Positions 53,440 to 63,096 of a DNA stretch of 64,000 nucleotides are shown piece after piece. The stretch's first letter is position 1. Each line of letters begins with the position of its first letter. A program made the translations under genes and the position numbers. The notes under the pieces were generated by a model that had not been told where the DNA came from, did not search any database, and saw only the letters and a program-made list of their open reading frames with translations. The DNA comes from a bacterium. GTDB taxonomy: Bacteria; Spirochaetota; UBA4802; UBA5550. The stretch lies in contig JAAENB010000323.1 of assembly GCA_024224995.1 (NCBI GenBank), forward strand, positions 1 to 64,000, read 5' to 3'.

Positions 53440-54688
53440 ACGCTTTTTCTGACGGTTTTGCAGGCAGAGATATCCTGAGATTAACCTTAACCTCAGAGCC
53501 TTTAGACAGCCCGGAATAGTCTTTAATATTGGATATTTTAACCTTGCCGCCCATTTTTTTAACCACACTCTCTACAACAGTGAGGCCAAGACCAAAATCG
53601 AGAGAGTCATAATTGACATGAACCAGCTTTGAAAGCCTGAAAAAAGGTTCAAATATGATATTTTCATATTCAATAGGAACCCCTTTTCTACCTTCCTGAT
53701 CCACAAGAGGATCGTTGATAATGCTGATAATGATACCATCTGCTTCCGCTTCCATAATAACGATAATATTTGTATTTTCTTCGGAAAACTTGCATCCGTT
53801 CAGGAGCGCTTCATAAAATGCGTCATGGAAATATTTGGGAGTTACTTTGATGACTATATCATCCCTTATTTTTTTCGGATCACTTAAAAATATATTCTGA
53901 TGTCTAATATCAGCGAATTTTTGTGTTTCTGCGACAATTTTTTTAATAAACTCGTAGAATTCGGGAAAAGTCATATCTTCCATTTCTAAATCTCTATTGG
54001 CAATATTGTTAATTTGCCTGATAGAATTTAGAGCTTTTTCCGACATTCTAACATTATCTTCGAGTAAGTCAAAGATTCCGGCATCAATTTTATAGTGTTC
54101 TCCTTCTTTTTCAGCTGAAGAAAGAATAAGATTGGCAATTGTGATGAGAGAGCCAAATCCGGCGCCCTGGTTAAAACTGGTTTGAAGACTGTGAAACAGG
54201 GATTTATCGACCCCTTTAATGTCTTTTTTCTGAACCCTGTCTTCCCACTGGTACCATTCAAGCTGGTTTTCAAGACGGATAATTTTTTCTTTTTCCATTA
54301 TTGCTTCGGTTTTTTTTACTTCAACCGCGTCAAAGGCACGTTCAACTTTGACTAGCAATTCATTTATAGCAATTGGTTTAATGAGATAATCATAAACCCC
54401 TTTTCGCATGGTATCGATAATGTAGTCAGTTTCTTCATGACCCGTGAGAACGAAAATAAGCGGTTCAACCGGAAATTTGATCAATTGAGAGATAAGCTCG
54501 TTCCCATCCATAACGGGCATCTCAATATCGGTTATTACAACTTCAAAAGAGGCTTCTTTAAACATATCGAGAGCACTTTGCCCATTGTTTGCTATAGCTA
54601 CCTCATATCCGCCATTTACAAGAGCGTCCTTAATTGTGGTTGCTGATCGTTCGTTGTCTTCTACAACAAGAATTCGTTTTCCAATCAT
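53438..54688 (-). CDS. Receiver / GHKL-ATPase hybrid signalling protein
   Basis: 416 residues from the ATG at 54688; no strong ribosome site is visible and an upstream start at 54727 is possible. Residues 1-120 are a receiver domain: D54 in 'VVITDIEMP' is the phosphoacceptor and 'YDYLIKP' holds the conserved lysine. A helical segment (130-240) includes 'FHSLQTSFNQGAGF', which may stand in for the H-box. The GHKL domain follows, with 'EALLNGCKFSEENT' as N-box and 'DFGLGLTVVESV' as G box. A stand-alone receiver-first hybrid without an input domain. The partner is unknown. Confidence 0.8.
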   Translation of the reverse strand: MIGKRILVVEDNERSATTIKDALVNGGYEVAIANNGQSALDMFKEASFEVVITDIEMPVMDGNELISQLIKFPVEPLIFVLTGHEETDYIIDTMRKGVYDYLIKPIAINELLVKVERAFDAVEVKKTEAIMEKEKIIRLENQLEWYQWEDRVQKKDIKGVDKSLFHSLQTSFNQGAGFGSLITIANLILSSAEKEGEHYKIDAGIFDLLEDNVRMSEKALNSIRQINNIANRDLEMEDMTFPEFYEFIKKIVAETQKFADIRHQNIFLSDPKKIRDDIVIKVTPKYFHDAFYEALLNGCKFSEENTNIIVIMEAEADGIIISIINDPLVDQEGRKGVPIEYENIIFEPFFRLSKLVHVNYDSLDFGLGLTVVESVVKKMGGKVKISNIKDYSGLSKGSEVKVNLRISLPAKPSEKA

Positions 54689-54848
54689 GTTATCGCACCG
54701 TACCTTATCTTTCCTCAAATGCGGCATCTACTCAATAGAGATGACACTTATGATGGGTACAGGAATTTTAACTTAGAATACTGAATTTTCAAGTAAAAAA
54801 TTGTATAAATTGATTAAAAAAATATAACTGTTCAAATTGAAATTTTGC

Positions 54849-54877
54849 TTGACAAATATATTCAGCTGTTATAAATC
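54849..54877 (+). promoter_or_regulatory. Promoter for plsC
   Basis: TTGACA (54849-54854) followed after 15-17 bases by TATAAATC (54870-54877), which contains overlapping candidate -10 boxes. It is about 80 bases before the plsC start and just upstream of the palindrome at 54891. Confidence 0.6.
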
Positions 54878-54890
54878 TCTTAAACTTATT

Positions 54891-54910
54891 GGGACTGACC
54901 AGTCAGTCCC
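54891..54910 (+). promoter_or_regulatory. Palindromic operator in the plsC leader (TetR-like)
   Basis: GGGACTGAC and GTCAGTCCC are exact complements flanking a CA centre, a 20-bp site downstream of the -10 box. Symmetry, length and position resemble TetR-family operators that control fatty-acid or phospholipid genes. No TetR gene is in the window. Confidence 0.6.
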
Positions 54911-54953
54911 GCTTTTAGAGATTGTAAATCTAAACAGGTACAAGGAGGTTTCC

Positions 54954-55784
54954 ATGAAACTTAGAAGTATCTTATTACAGGGTAATAATAGTAATTTTAT
55001 TAATACGCTTTTCACTGCTTATTCCGAAGATAAGATGAGAGAAGTGAAGCCGCTTTTTACTATTTACCAGGGGTATAAATACCTGGTATATTATCCGCTT
55101 TTAGGTTTTTCAACTTCTATTCTTACTATTCTTTCTATAGTATTGCTCCCGTTTAATGTCCGGGCTGCTGAATTGATCGGTGTTATCTGGGCGCGGTTTA
55201 ATAGTGTTATCACTCCCATGTCTATTCAGCTTATTGGAAAGGAAAAGATCGATAATAAGCAATCATATGTGATTGTTGCCAATCATCAGAGCCAGTATGA
55301 TATTTTTGTTGTATATGGATGGCTCCCAATTAATTTTAAGTGGGTAATGAAAGCTGAATTACGCAAGGTTCCTTTTCTTGGCTATTATTGTGATTCAATA
55401 GGTCATGTCTTTATTAACAGGTTAAACAGCGGTGCCGCCCATTCTTCTATTAATTCCGCGAAAGAGAGAATTCAAAACGGGACTTCTATCCTGTTTTTTT
55501 CCGAAGGTAAAAGAAGCGAAACCGGGGAGCTTTTATCCTTCAAAAAAGGCGCATTCAAGCTCGCCCTGGACATGGGCCTCCCTATTTTACCGGTAACTAT
55601 CGTTAATACCAGGAAAGTCCTGCCTAATAATTCAACGGCATTGTTTCCGGGTAAGGCAAAACTGGTTATTCATGACCCCATTAGTATTGATGGATACACT
55701 GAAGATAGTATTGACCAGCTTATTCATCAAACAAAAGGATCGATTAAAAATGGGCTGAATGATAATGGCCAGCATTATGATTAG
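54954..55784 (+). CDS. plsC: 1-acyl-sn-glycerol-3-phosphate acyltransferase
   Basis: 276 residues from the ATG with a perfect AAGGAGG five bases upstream. One or two hydrophobic helices (40-68) anchor it to the inner membrane. The HX4D catalytic motif is H111-Q-S-Q-Y-D116 and the acceptor-binding motif is 'FFSEGKRSETG'. It adds the second acyl chain to make phosphatidic acid. A plsB-type gene follows 140 bases downstream. Promoter and palindrome upstream suggest regulated expression. Confidence 0.88.
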   Translation: MKLRSILLQGNNSNFINTLFTAYSEDKMREVKPLFTIYQGYKYLVYYPLLGFSTSILTILSIVLLPFNVRAAELIGVIWARFNSVITPMSIQLIGKEKIDNKQSYVIVANHQSQYDIFVVYGWLPINFKWVMKAELRKVPFLGYYCDSIGHVFINRLNSGAAHSSINSAKERIQNGTSILFFSEGKRSETGELLSFKKGAFKLALDMGLPILPVTIVNTRKVLPNNSTALFPGKAKLVIHDPISIDGYTEDSIDQLIHQTKGSIKNGLNDNGQHYD

Positions 55785-55924
55785 AATAAAAAAAGTTCTT
55801 GAAAAAAGAAAAGAATCAGGGAAAATCAATATAAAATAGAAAGGACACTTAATATTTGTAGGGCATTAGTCGAATAGTAAAACTAAAACTATAATTATAA
55901 GTAACTATAGGAAGGACTATTAAC

Positions 55925-58699
55925 ATGAAAAACAAAAATATTAGTAAAGATAATAAAGAAAATCATAAAGAAAATCATAAAGAGAATCATAAAGACCTGA
56001 AAAAACAAAACCGAACCTATTCTTTTTTTATTACCAATGGTATAACCCAGTTTAAAATAAACAATATTTTTGAAAAATTTGCTCCCCTGTTTTTTAGAAA
56101 GGTAAAATTTGATGATGAAAGTATTAGAACCCTGGATCAGTATTCGAAAAAAGGTAAAATAGTTTATGCCTCTTTTAGGGGATCCAATACTTCATTAATG
56201 ATATTGATGAATCTTTTGCGAAAGAATAAATTTAAAAGACCAACCCTGGTTTTGGGATTTAGCCCGTATTCTTTTCAAACAGTATACGTATTTTTGAAAA
56301 AGGCGGGTATTACTTTAGTAGAGATATTTTTAAAAAAAGAATACAAAGCGGTTTCGGACCAGCAATATATTGAAGAGAACTTGCAGTCAAACCAGGGAAT
56401 TGTTATATCATTACTTTCCAGGAAAATTTTCATCCGGAGATACCTGGATAGAAAATCCGACCCCTTACAAAATCTTATTGAAGCGCAAAAAAGTATTGAT
56501 GCTCCAATATATATATTTCCCCAGGTAATGTTCTGGAATATGAATCCGGAGCGGACTACCCGTCCATTGATACATTCACAGGCGACCAGTTCCCGGGGGC
56601 TTTTTTCCGGGCTTTTTACCATTATAAAAAGTGTAACATTGCCTTTTATGAGAATATCGGCTCCGCTTAACCTTAAAGAAGAGATTGAAAATTCCGGGTA
56701 TGAAAGCTCAAAAGAAATGGCCCGGGAAATTCGAGAGAAAATCCTTGAAATATTTAATCAAGAAAAGAGAGCAACTCTTGGTCCTGAAATAAAAAATCAA
56801 CAAGAGATGATGGAGACTGTACTATACCATAACAATGTACTTAACGCGATACAGGAAGAAATGGGTGAAAAGAATATTTCCGAGAAAAAGGCGCGGAAAA
56901 AAGCGTATAAATATTTTAAGGAAATCGCTGCTGATTTTTCCATTATTTATATCAAATATTTTACAAAGAGTCTTTTTTATTTATTTCATAAACTATTTGA
57001 TGATATAAAATATGATCCGGAAGATATAAAGAAGATCAGGGAAGCCGCCAAAAAAGGGCCGCTCATTGTAATGCCAAGTCATAAAAGCCACATAGATTAC
57101 CTTATTATTTCGAGTATTTTCTTTTCACAGAAATTAAATGCGCCTCATATTATCTCAGGAACCAATCTTACCTTTTTCCCAATGGGAAAGATCTTCCGGA
57201 GGTCGGGAGCCTTTTTTATGAGAAGATCTTTCAGGGGCTTAAACCTGTATTCTGTTGTTTTCCGGCAATATGTTAAATCATTAATTAACGAGAATTATGG
57301 TATTGAATTTTTTATTGAAGGCGGAAGATCCAGATCGGGAAAGCTTGGATTTCCTCAAAAAGGGATTTTAAAATATTTAATAGAAGCCATTGAAGAGGGA
57401 TATAATGAAGATATGATGTTTGTCCCTGTAGCGATAAATTACGACAGGATTGTTGAAGAGTCTTCATATCATAAGGAAATAAAAGGGAAGAAAAAAGAGA
57501 GTGAGTCTACATCGAATTTTGTAAAAAGCAGTAAATACTTAAAACGGAAATACGGCAAAGTGTATCTCACGTTTGATGATCCTATTAGTTACCGTGAACT
57601 TCGTGAAACAATTAAAGATGAAGAAAACCGGACTTCTGAAATAGCCTATCATGTAACGAAGAAAATAAGCGACATTATTATGGTTACTCCCTTTTCCCTG
57701 GTGACTACGGCAATTCTTTTGTCGTCGAAAAGGGGCTTTTCCAAAGATATGATAAAAGAGAATGTTTATGATTTTCATAAGTACCTGTCATATCGCGATA
57801 TTAAAATTTCAGATGAAGTCGTATCTGAACTGGATATAGAGAGTTCTATTCAGTATGTTCTGGAAGCATATGAAGATGAAAATATTATCAATAGAATTGA
57901 TTTTGGTTACCGGGGTAAAGACAGAGATTATTTGTTTGATGATTTTTTTGCCCTGGGAGACGAGGAACGGCTCAGAATTGATTATTATAAGAATAATATC
58001 ATCCATCATTTTCTTCCTCTTGCCTTTCTTTCGGTTTCGATCTTGAGAATCGCTAAAGATGATAGTGTTAGCGGTCAGGTGGATAAGAAAAAGGTTACGG
58101 ATGTATATCTTTTTATTAAAGATTTTTTCTCAAAAGAATTTTTATATCCTGAAGTGATGGATGATACACCGAAAATTATTGATTCTGTTTTAACCTTTTT
58201 TGAAAAAGAATCACTGGTTTCTGTAAATGGGAATATGATCTCAATTGAGGAAAAGGGCTGGGAAAAGGTGCAGCTTTACGCGTCTCTGCTGCATAACTTT
58301 TTTGAATCGTACTATATTGTGTTTAATACAATTTCTTCTTTAAATTCAGGAAAAAGATCCGTTAAGATCAAAAAGAAAGACCTGGTAAACGAAGTTCGAA
58401 AGAACGGGACAAAGATGTTTCATCTTAATGAAATTGCCCTGGCAGAATCGCTATCGACAATTATTTATAGTAGTTCTCTGAAAGTTCTTAAATACTTTGA
58501 AATAATTACAGAGAAAACGCTGGGTAAAAAGAATGTTGAAATAGAGATTGTCGATTTTGAAAAGGCTGAAATGATGAGAGAGGCTTTGACAGAGTATATT
58601 CGAGTAATAACCAGGCCGTTTTTTGGTGAAAATGATCAATATAAAGATGCTCTTCAAGATCCCGATGAAGAAGATTGGGTTGAAGTAGAGTCTCATTAA
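55925..58699 (+). CDS. plsB: Glycerol-3-phosphate acyltransferase, PlsB family
   Basis: 924 residues, the large PlsB type. The catalytic HX4D is H386-K-S-H-I-D391 in 'VMPSHKSHIDYLI'; further family blocks are 'GTNLTFFPMGKIFRRSGAFF', 'FIEGGRSRSGKLGFP' and 'VPVAINYDRIVE'. It transfers the first acyl group to glycerol-3-phosphate at the inner membrane. The N-terminus is unusual: three tandem 'KENH' units encoded by a 12-bp repeat (55955-55990). plsC lies just upstream. A terminator follows. Confidence 0.88.
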   Translation: MKNKNISKDNKENHKENHKENHKDLKKQNRTYSFFITNGITQFKINNIFEKFAPLFFRKVKFDDESIRTLDQYSKKGKIVYASFRGSNTSLMILMNLLRKNKFKRPTLVLGFSPYSFQTVYVFLKKAGITLVEIFLKKEYKAVSDQQYIEENLQSNQGIVISLLSRKIFIRRYLDRKSDPLQNLIEAQKSIDAPIYIFPQVMFWNMNPERTTRPLIHSQATSSRGLFSGLFTIIKSVTLPFMRISAPLNLKEEIENSGYESSKEMAREIREKILEIFNQEKRATLGPEIKNQQEMMETVLYHNNVLNAIQEEMGEKNISEKKARKKAYKYFKEIAADFSIIYIKYFTKSLFYLFHKLFDDIKYDPEDIKKIREAAKKGPLIVMPSHKSHIDYLIISSIFFSQKLNAPHIISGTNLTFFPMGKIFRRSGAFFMRRSFRGLNLYSVVFRQYVKSLINENYGIEFFIEGGRSRSGKLGFPQKGILKYLIEAIEEGYNEDMMFVPVAINYDRIVEESSYHKEIKGKKKESESTSNFVKSSKYLKRKYGKVYLTFDDPISYRELRETIKDEENRTSEIAYHVTKKISDIIMVTPFSLVTTAILLSSKRGFSKDMIKENVYDFHKYLSYRDIKISDEVVSELDIESSIQYVLEAYEDENIINRIDFGYRGKDRDYLFDDFFALGDEERLRIDYYKNNIIHHFLPLAFLSVSILRIAKDDSVSGQVDKKKVTDVYLFIKDFFSKEFLYPEVMDDTPKIIDSVLTFFEKESLVSVNGNMISIEEKGWEKVQLYASLLHNFFESYYIVFNTISSLNSGKRSVKIKKKDLVNEVRKNGTKMFHLNEIALAESLSTIIYSSSLKVLKYFEIITEKTLGKKNVEIEIVDFEKAEMMREALTEYIRVITRPFFGENDQYKDALQDPDEEDWVEVESH
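55955..55990 (+). repeat. 3 x 12-bp tandem repeat in the plsB 5' coding region
   Basis: AAAGAAAATCAT occurs at 55955-55966 and 55967-55978, with AAAGAGAATCAT at 55979-55990. It encodes KENH three times near the N-terminus. Copy-number changes would stay in frame. Confidence 0.7.
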
Positions 58700-58731
58700 A
58701 TAAAACAGCATAAAATCAATATTGTAACAGG

Positions 58732-58760
58732 GGCGAAGAAATTATTCTTCGCCTTTTTTT
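58732..58760 (+). terminator. Terminator after plsB
   Basis: GGCGAAGAA (58732-58740) pairs with TTCTTCGCC (58745-58753) with a 4-base loop, followed by seven T bases. The next gene starts 19 bases later, so its own promoter would have to overlap. Confidence 0.85.
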
Positions 58761-58778
58761 AAGGACTGGGGGAAAACC

Positions 58779-61700
58779 ATGACCGGACAAAAATCAGGAA
58801 AAAATACTATTGGAGTTGATATTGGCTCAATATCTATCGCCATAGCGGAGATTGGCGCCGATAAAAAAGTTATCAATAGTGGATACTCATTTCATGAAGG
58901 AAATATAAAAGAGAATCTTGTTGAGCTTCTTGAGGGTTTTAATCTTTCTGAGTGCGGCAGTATCGCCGTAACTTCTTCAACTCCCGGTATTATTAAAGAC
59001 TGTTTTACTTACGATACCCGTGTTTCTTTTATAAAGGCAGCGAAGCATTTTTATAACGACATTGGGGCCTTGTTAATGGTTGGCGGTGAGAAATTTGGCC
59101 TTGCTCTTTTTGATGAAAATGGAGATTATTTAAACTATAAATCGAATAGTTCCTGTGCCGCCGGAACCGGGAGTTTTCTCGACCAGCAGGCAAAGCGATT
59201 AAATCTAAGGGGAATTGAGGACTTTTGTGAAATCGCCTGTAATAATACCGGTGATATTCCAAAAATAGCATCCCGCTGTGCTGTGTTTGCCAAGACCGAT
59301 CTTATTCATGCTCAGCAGGAAGGGTATTCTCTTGAAGAGATCTGCGACGGTTTGTCTCACGGGCTGGCGAAGAATATTGTTGATACTCTTTTTTCCGGAG
59401 ATTTCCCCGATTCCCCACTTGTTTTCGCGGGCGGTGTTTCCAGAAATGAGTCTGTTGTTAATCATATCGCCTCAATGCTCAATACCAGTATAATTGTTGA
59501 TGAGCTTTCTCATTTATACGGAGCTATTGGAGCCGCGTTGAATCATATTGATGAAGGATGCGCGCAGGACGATATTTTTTTATCCCCGGCAGAGATGATT
59601 TTGTCCGGAGACAAGCAGCGGTCCTATCATTATGAACCGCTTGAACTGAAACTGTCCGAATACCCGGAATTTGATTCTTTTGAAAAATACGAATACAAGT
59701 CTGAACGGTTTCCCCGGGCCACTCCTGTTGAAATTGATATTTATGAGAACCTGGACCATACCGGGAAGAATATCCCGGTTTATATGGGAATTGATATTGG
59801 CTCTACCAGTACTAAAGCGATCCTGGTCCGGGGCAATGAAGAGGTTTTAGCTGGGCTCTATACAAGAACTTCGGGAAGACCGCTTGAGGCTGTTCAAACC
59901 ATATTTGAGTCTTTAAATGATATTGCCAAAAAGAATAATATTTCATTTTCGTTTCAGGGAGTCGGCACAACCGGTTCCGGAAGAAAATTTATTGGTAAAA
60001 TAATTGGAGCGGATATTGCCCTTAATGAAATTACCGCTCATGCCCGTGCCGCTTTTATGCTCGACAGTGATGTCGATACCATTATTGAAATTGGCGGGCA
60101 GGACGCGAAATTTACCACGATGAAAAACGGGATGGTAACCTTTTCCATTATGAATAATGTGTGCGCCGCCGGAACCGGTAGTTTTGTTGAAGAACAGGCC
60201 AAAAAGCTGGCATGCCCGCTGGATAAATATTCGGAACTGGCGGAAGGCGCGTCCGCTCCTCTTTCCAGCGACCGGTGCACGGTCTTTATGGAACGGGATC
60301 TTAATTATTATATGAGTGAAGACTACCATGTGCGGGAGGTTCTGGCCTCGGTGCTTCATTCTGTCCGGGAAAATTATCTTACCAAGGTTGCCATAGAAAA
60401 AAATATTGGCGATAAAATATTTTTCCAGGGAGCAACCGCTAAGAACAAAGCCCTTGTTGCCGCCTTTGAGCAGCGCCTTGGCAAGCCTATTATTGTTTCA
60501 AAATATTGCCATCTTACGGGAGCGCTGGGAGTTGCTCTTACCCTGTTTGATCAGGAAACCCCTTCTTTATTCCGGGGAATAGATCTATACAAAAAAGAAA
60601 TTCCTCTGAGAAACGAGGTTTGTGAGCTCTGTGTTAACCATTGTAAAATTAAAATCGCCGAAGTTGAACATGAGACTGTTGCCTTTGGCTTTCTTTGCGG
60701 CAGGGATTATGAAACCAAAAAATTCGTGAATTTAAACCTGTCGAATTTTGATCTTCTCAAAGAGCGGAAAAAGGTTTTTGCTGTCCCTTCGTTACAAGCC
60801 GAAGCCTATGATTTTACTGTTGGACTTCCTGCTGCTCTTCATCTTGTTGAAGAACTTTCACTGTGGAAACATTTTTTTAACCTGCTTTCAATAAAGACTA
60901 TTTCCAGTGAGAATTATTCCGGAAGTGTCAAGGACGGGAAAAAAATCGCCGGAGCGGAGTTTTGCGCTCCTATCTCTTCTATATATGGTCATGTTGATTA
61001 TCTATCTCATAAAGCTGATTATGTTTTTCTTCCGGCTTACCTGGAATTAAAACAGAAAGAAAAGGGTGTACGAAGGCATTACTGCTATTATACCCAGTAT
61101 GCTTCTTCTATTATATCGTCGGTTGATTCAATAAACGACAGAACTACAATCCTTTCACCGGTAGTCCGTTCAATCGCAAGCGGATTTGGGATGAAGGTTC
61201 AGCTGTATAAAATGCTAAAATCCATGACTACGGGGGCAGGGAAAAAGATTAGTTTCATGCGTGTTTCTCAGGCATATGACAAAGCATTTGAGCAATTTAA
61301 TGCTTCCGGAGCAAAACTAAAAGATATATATACCAGTGAATCGGCAGCGACCGATGATATAAAAGTAGTTCTCCTTGGAAGACCGTATACGATATTGTCC
61401 AGGTCCATGAATAGTGGTATTCCGGATATTTTCGGAAGACAGGGAGTGAAGGCATTCTACCAGGATATGCTTTCTTATGAAGATGCCGATACTGACGCGA
61501 TAAAACCCTTGCTCCAGGCTTTTCACTGGAATTACGCGTCAAAGATAGCTGAAGCTGCTATGGTTGTTGCTCAAAGAGACGGGGTTTACCCGGTTTTTGT
61601 TACTTCGTTTAAATGTACTCCTGATGCTTTTGCTATTGAATACTTTAAGAATATTCTTGATTCTTATAATAAACCATATTTGATTCTCCAGCTGGATGAG

Positions 61701-63038
61701 CATGATTCAAGTGTTGGGTACGAAACAAGAATTGAAGCCGGTATCCGGTCTTTTAGAAATCATTTTACTGCTCTTAAGGCGAGTGAAAGTGCCCCGCGAA
61801 AACCTGCTTGTTTATTCAAGAATCCGGAGGTGGCAAATAATCCTGAATCTTTTAATGGGAAAACCTTGCTGCTTCCTCCCTGGGACAGAATACTGGGCAA
61901 GCTTTTGGAAGCGGCGCTGCAAAAAGAAGGAATAGATGCCCGTCTTCTGGAGGAGTCTACCGATTCTATTCAGAGAAGTCTCAGTTTAAATACGGGTCAG
62001 TGTTTGCCCCTGACAATTATCGCTCAAAATACTATTGATTATGTTGAGAAGTATAAGCTGGACCCTGCTAAAACCGTACAATGGAATATCAATTCTCAAA
62101 TAGCATGCAACCTGGGAATGTTTCCTTATTATACCAAACAGATATTTGAAACCTATGGAAAAGGCATGGAAAAGATAACAGCTTTTGCCGGAGAAATCGT
62201 TTTTCATGATATTTCTATCAAGACTTCTATCAATATATATTTCGCGTATATGTTTAGCGGCCTTTTAAGAAAGGCAGCGTGTAAGATCAGGCCTTATGAA
62301 AACGTCAAAGGAACGACTGATGCCGTTATAGAGGAATCCCTTGATATCCTCTATGATACATTCCTCTGTGATAAACCAAAAGAGGCCGCGCTTGAAAAAG
62401 TTATTGGTCTTCTTGAAAATGTTGCTGTTACAAAGACCAGCCGCCCCAGGGTTGCTGTTTTTGGCGATCTGTATGCCCGTGATAATGATATAATGAATCA
62501 GAATCTTGTGGGGACAATTGAGGATAATGGCGGCGAGGTTATTACAACTCCATATAGTGAGTATATGAAGATCATTGCTGATCCGTATATTAAGCGCTGG
62601 CTTAAAGAAGGGTTATATTCCGATGCGGCAACAGCAAAGCTTCTTCAAACAACGGTACCCATGCTTGAGAAAAAATATTTTAAATATTTCGATAGAATAC
62701 TGCAGGAAGGGTCGCATAAAGCGAATCCTTCTCCTGAGAAAATATTATCATTGTTGAACGTAAAGATTGAAAACTCAGGTGAATCAATGGAGAATGTGTT
62801 AAAGATATATTCTCTTATTAATAATTATCCGGATATATCTCTTTTTGTTCAAACAAATCCGTCTTATTGCTGTCCCTCTCTTGTGACTGAGGCCATGTCC
62901 GACAAAATAGAAGAACTCACGGGGATACCGGTTGTGACTATTGAGTATGATGGGACCGGCGGATTAAAAAATGATGATATTATTCCATATTTGAAATATC
63001 CCCGGAAGTCCCGGAGACTTGAAGAAAAGGCGGTGTAA
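58779..63038 (+). CDS. Acyl-CoA dehydratase activase-type protein (two BcrAD/BadFG domains, DUF2229, HgdB-like)
   Basis: 1419 residues, GGGGGA before the ATG. Two ASKHA ATPase domains stand in tandem: residues about 8-255 ('GVDIGSISIAIAEI', 'CAAGTGSFLDQQAKRL') and 335-590 ('GIDIGSTSTKAIL', 'IGGQDAKFT', 'VCAAGTGSFVEEQAKKL'). The first lacks the GGQDxK motif, having 'VGGEKFGLAL'. Then comes DUF2229 (about 640-850) with a Cys-rich 'CELCVNHCKI', and a C-terminal HgdB-like part. Activases inject an electron into 2-hydroxyacyl-CoA dehydratases or benzoyl-CoA reductases. The large fused proteins are widespread but their substrates are unknown. No dehydratase subunits adjoin it here. Confidence 0.85.
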   Translation: MTGQKSGKNTIGVDIGSISIAIAEIGADKKVINSGYSFHEGNIKENLVELLEGFNLSECGSIAVTSSTPGIIKDCFTYDTRVSFIKAAKHFYNDIGALLMVGGEKFGLALFDENGDYLNYKSNSSCAAGTGSFLDQQAKRLNLRGIEDFCEIACNNTGDIPKIASRCAVFAKTDLIHAQQEGYSLEEICDGLSHGLAKNIVDTLFSGDFPDSPLVFAGGVSRNESVVNHIASMLNTSIIVDELSHLYGAIGAALNHIDEGCAQDDIFLSPAEMILSGDKQRSYHYEPLELKLSEYPEFDSFEKYEYKSERFPRATPVEIDIYENLDHTGKNIPVYMGIDIGSTSTKAILVRGNEEVLAGLYTRTSGRPLEAVQTIFESLNDIAKKNNISFSFQGVGTTGSGRKFIGKIIGADIALNEITAHARAAFMLDSDVDTIIEIGGQDAKFTTMKNGMVTFSIMNNVCAAGTGSFVEEQAKKLACPLDKYSELAEGASAPLSSDRCTVFMERDLNYYMSEDYHVREVLASVLHSVRENYLTKVAIEKNIGDKIFFQGATAKNKALVAAFEQRLGKPIIVSKYCHLTGALGVALTLFDQETPSLFRGIDLYKKEIPLRNEVCELCVNHCKIKIAEVEHETVAFGFLCGRDYETKKFVNLNLSNFDLLKERKKVFAVPSLQAEAYDFTVGLPAALHLVEELSLWKHFFNLLSIKTISSENYSGSVKDGKKIAGAEFCAPISSIYGHVDYLSHKADYVFLPAYLELKQKEKGVRRHYCYYTQYASSIISSVDSINDRTTILSPVVRSIASGFGMKVQLYKMLKSMTTGAGKKISFMRVSQAYDKAFEQFNASGAKLKDIYTSESAATDDIKVVLLGRPYTILSRSMNSGIPDIFGRQGVKAFYQDMLSYEDADTDAIKPLLQAFHWNYASKIAEAAMVVAQRDGVYPVFVTSFKCTPDAFAIEYFKNILDSYNKPYLILQLDEHDSSVGYETRIEAGIRSFRNHFTALKASESAPRKPACLFKNPEVANNPESFNGKTLLLPPWDRILGKLLEAALQKEGIDARLLEESTDSIQRSLSLNTGQCLPLTIIAQNTIDYVEKYKLDPAKTVQWNINSQIACNLGMFPYYTKQIFETYGKGMEKITAFAGEIVFHDISIKTSINIYFAYMFSGLLRKAACKIRPYENVKGTTDAVIEESLDILYDTFLCDKPKEAALEKVIGLLENVAVTKTSRPRVAVFGDLYARDNDIMNQNLVGTIEDNGGEVITTPYSEYMKIIADPYIKRWLKEGLYSDAATAKLLQTTVPMLEKKYFKYFDRILQEGSHKANPSPEKILSLLNVKIENSGESMENVLKIYSLINNYPDISLFVQTNPSYCCPSLVTEAMSDKIEELTGIPVVTIEYDGTGGLKNDDIIPYLKYPRKSRRLEEKAV

Positions 63039-63051
63039 CCCGGTTTTATAT

Positions 63052-63083
63052 AAAGCGAGGTTCGAGAACCTCGCTTTCTTTTT
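63052..63083. terminator. Terminator between the activase and the convergent repeat protein
   Basis: AAAGCGAGGTTC (63052-63063) pairs with GAACCTCGCTTT (63066-63077) around two bases, followed by CTTTTT. It serves the activase gene and may act on the opposite strand as well. Confidence 0.8.
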
Positions 63084-63096
63084 GGGATTATACTTA

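Noticed and set aside
55955..55990. CRISPR-like tandem array
   Set aside because: The units are 12 bp, contiguous, without spacers, and lie in frame inside plsB.
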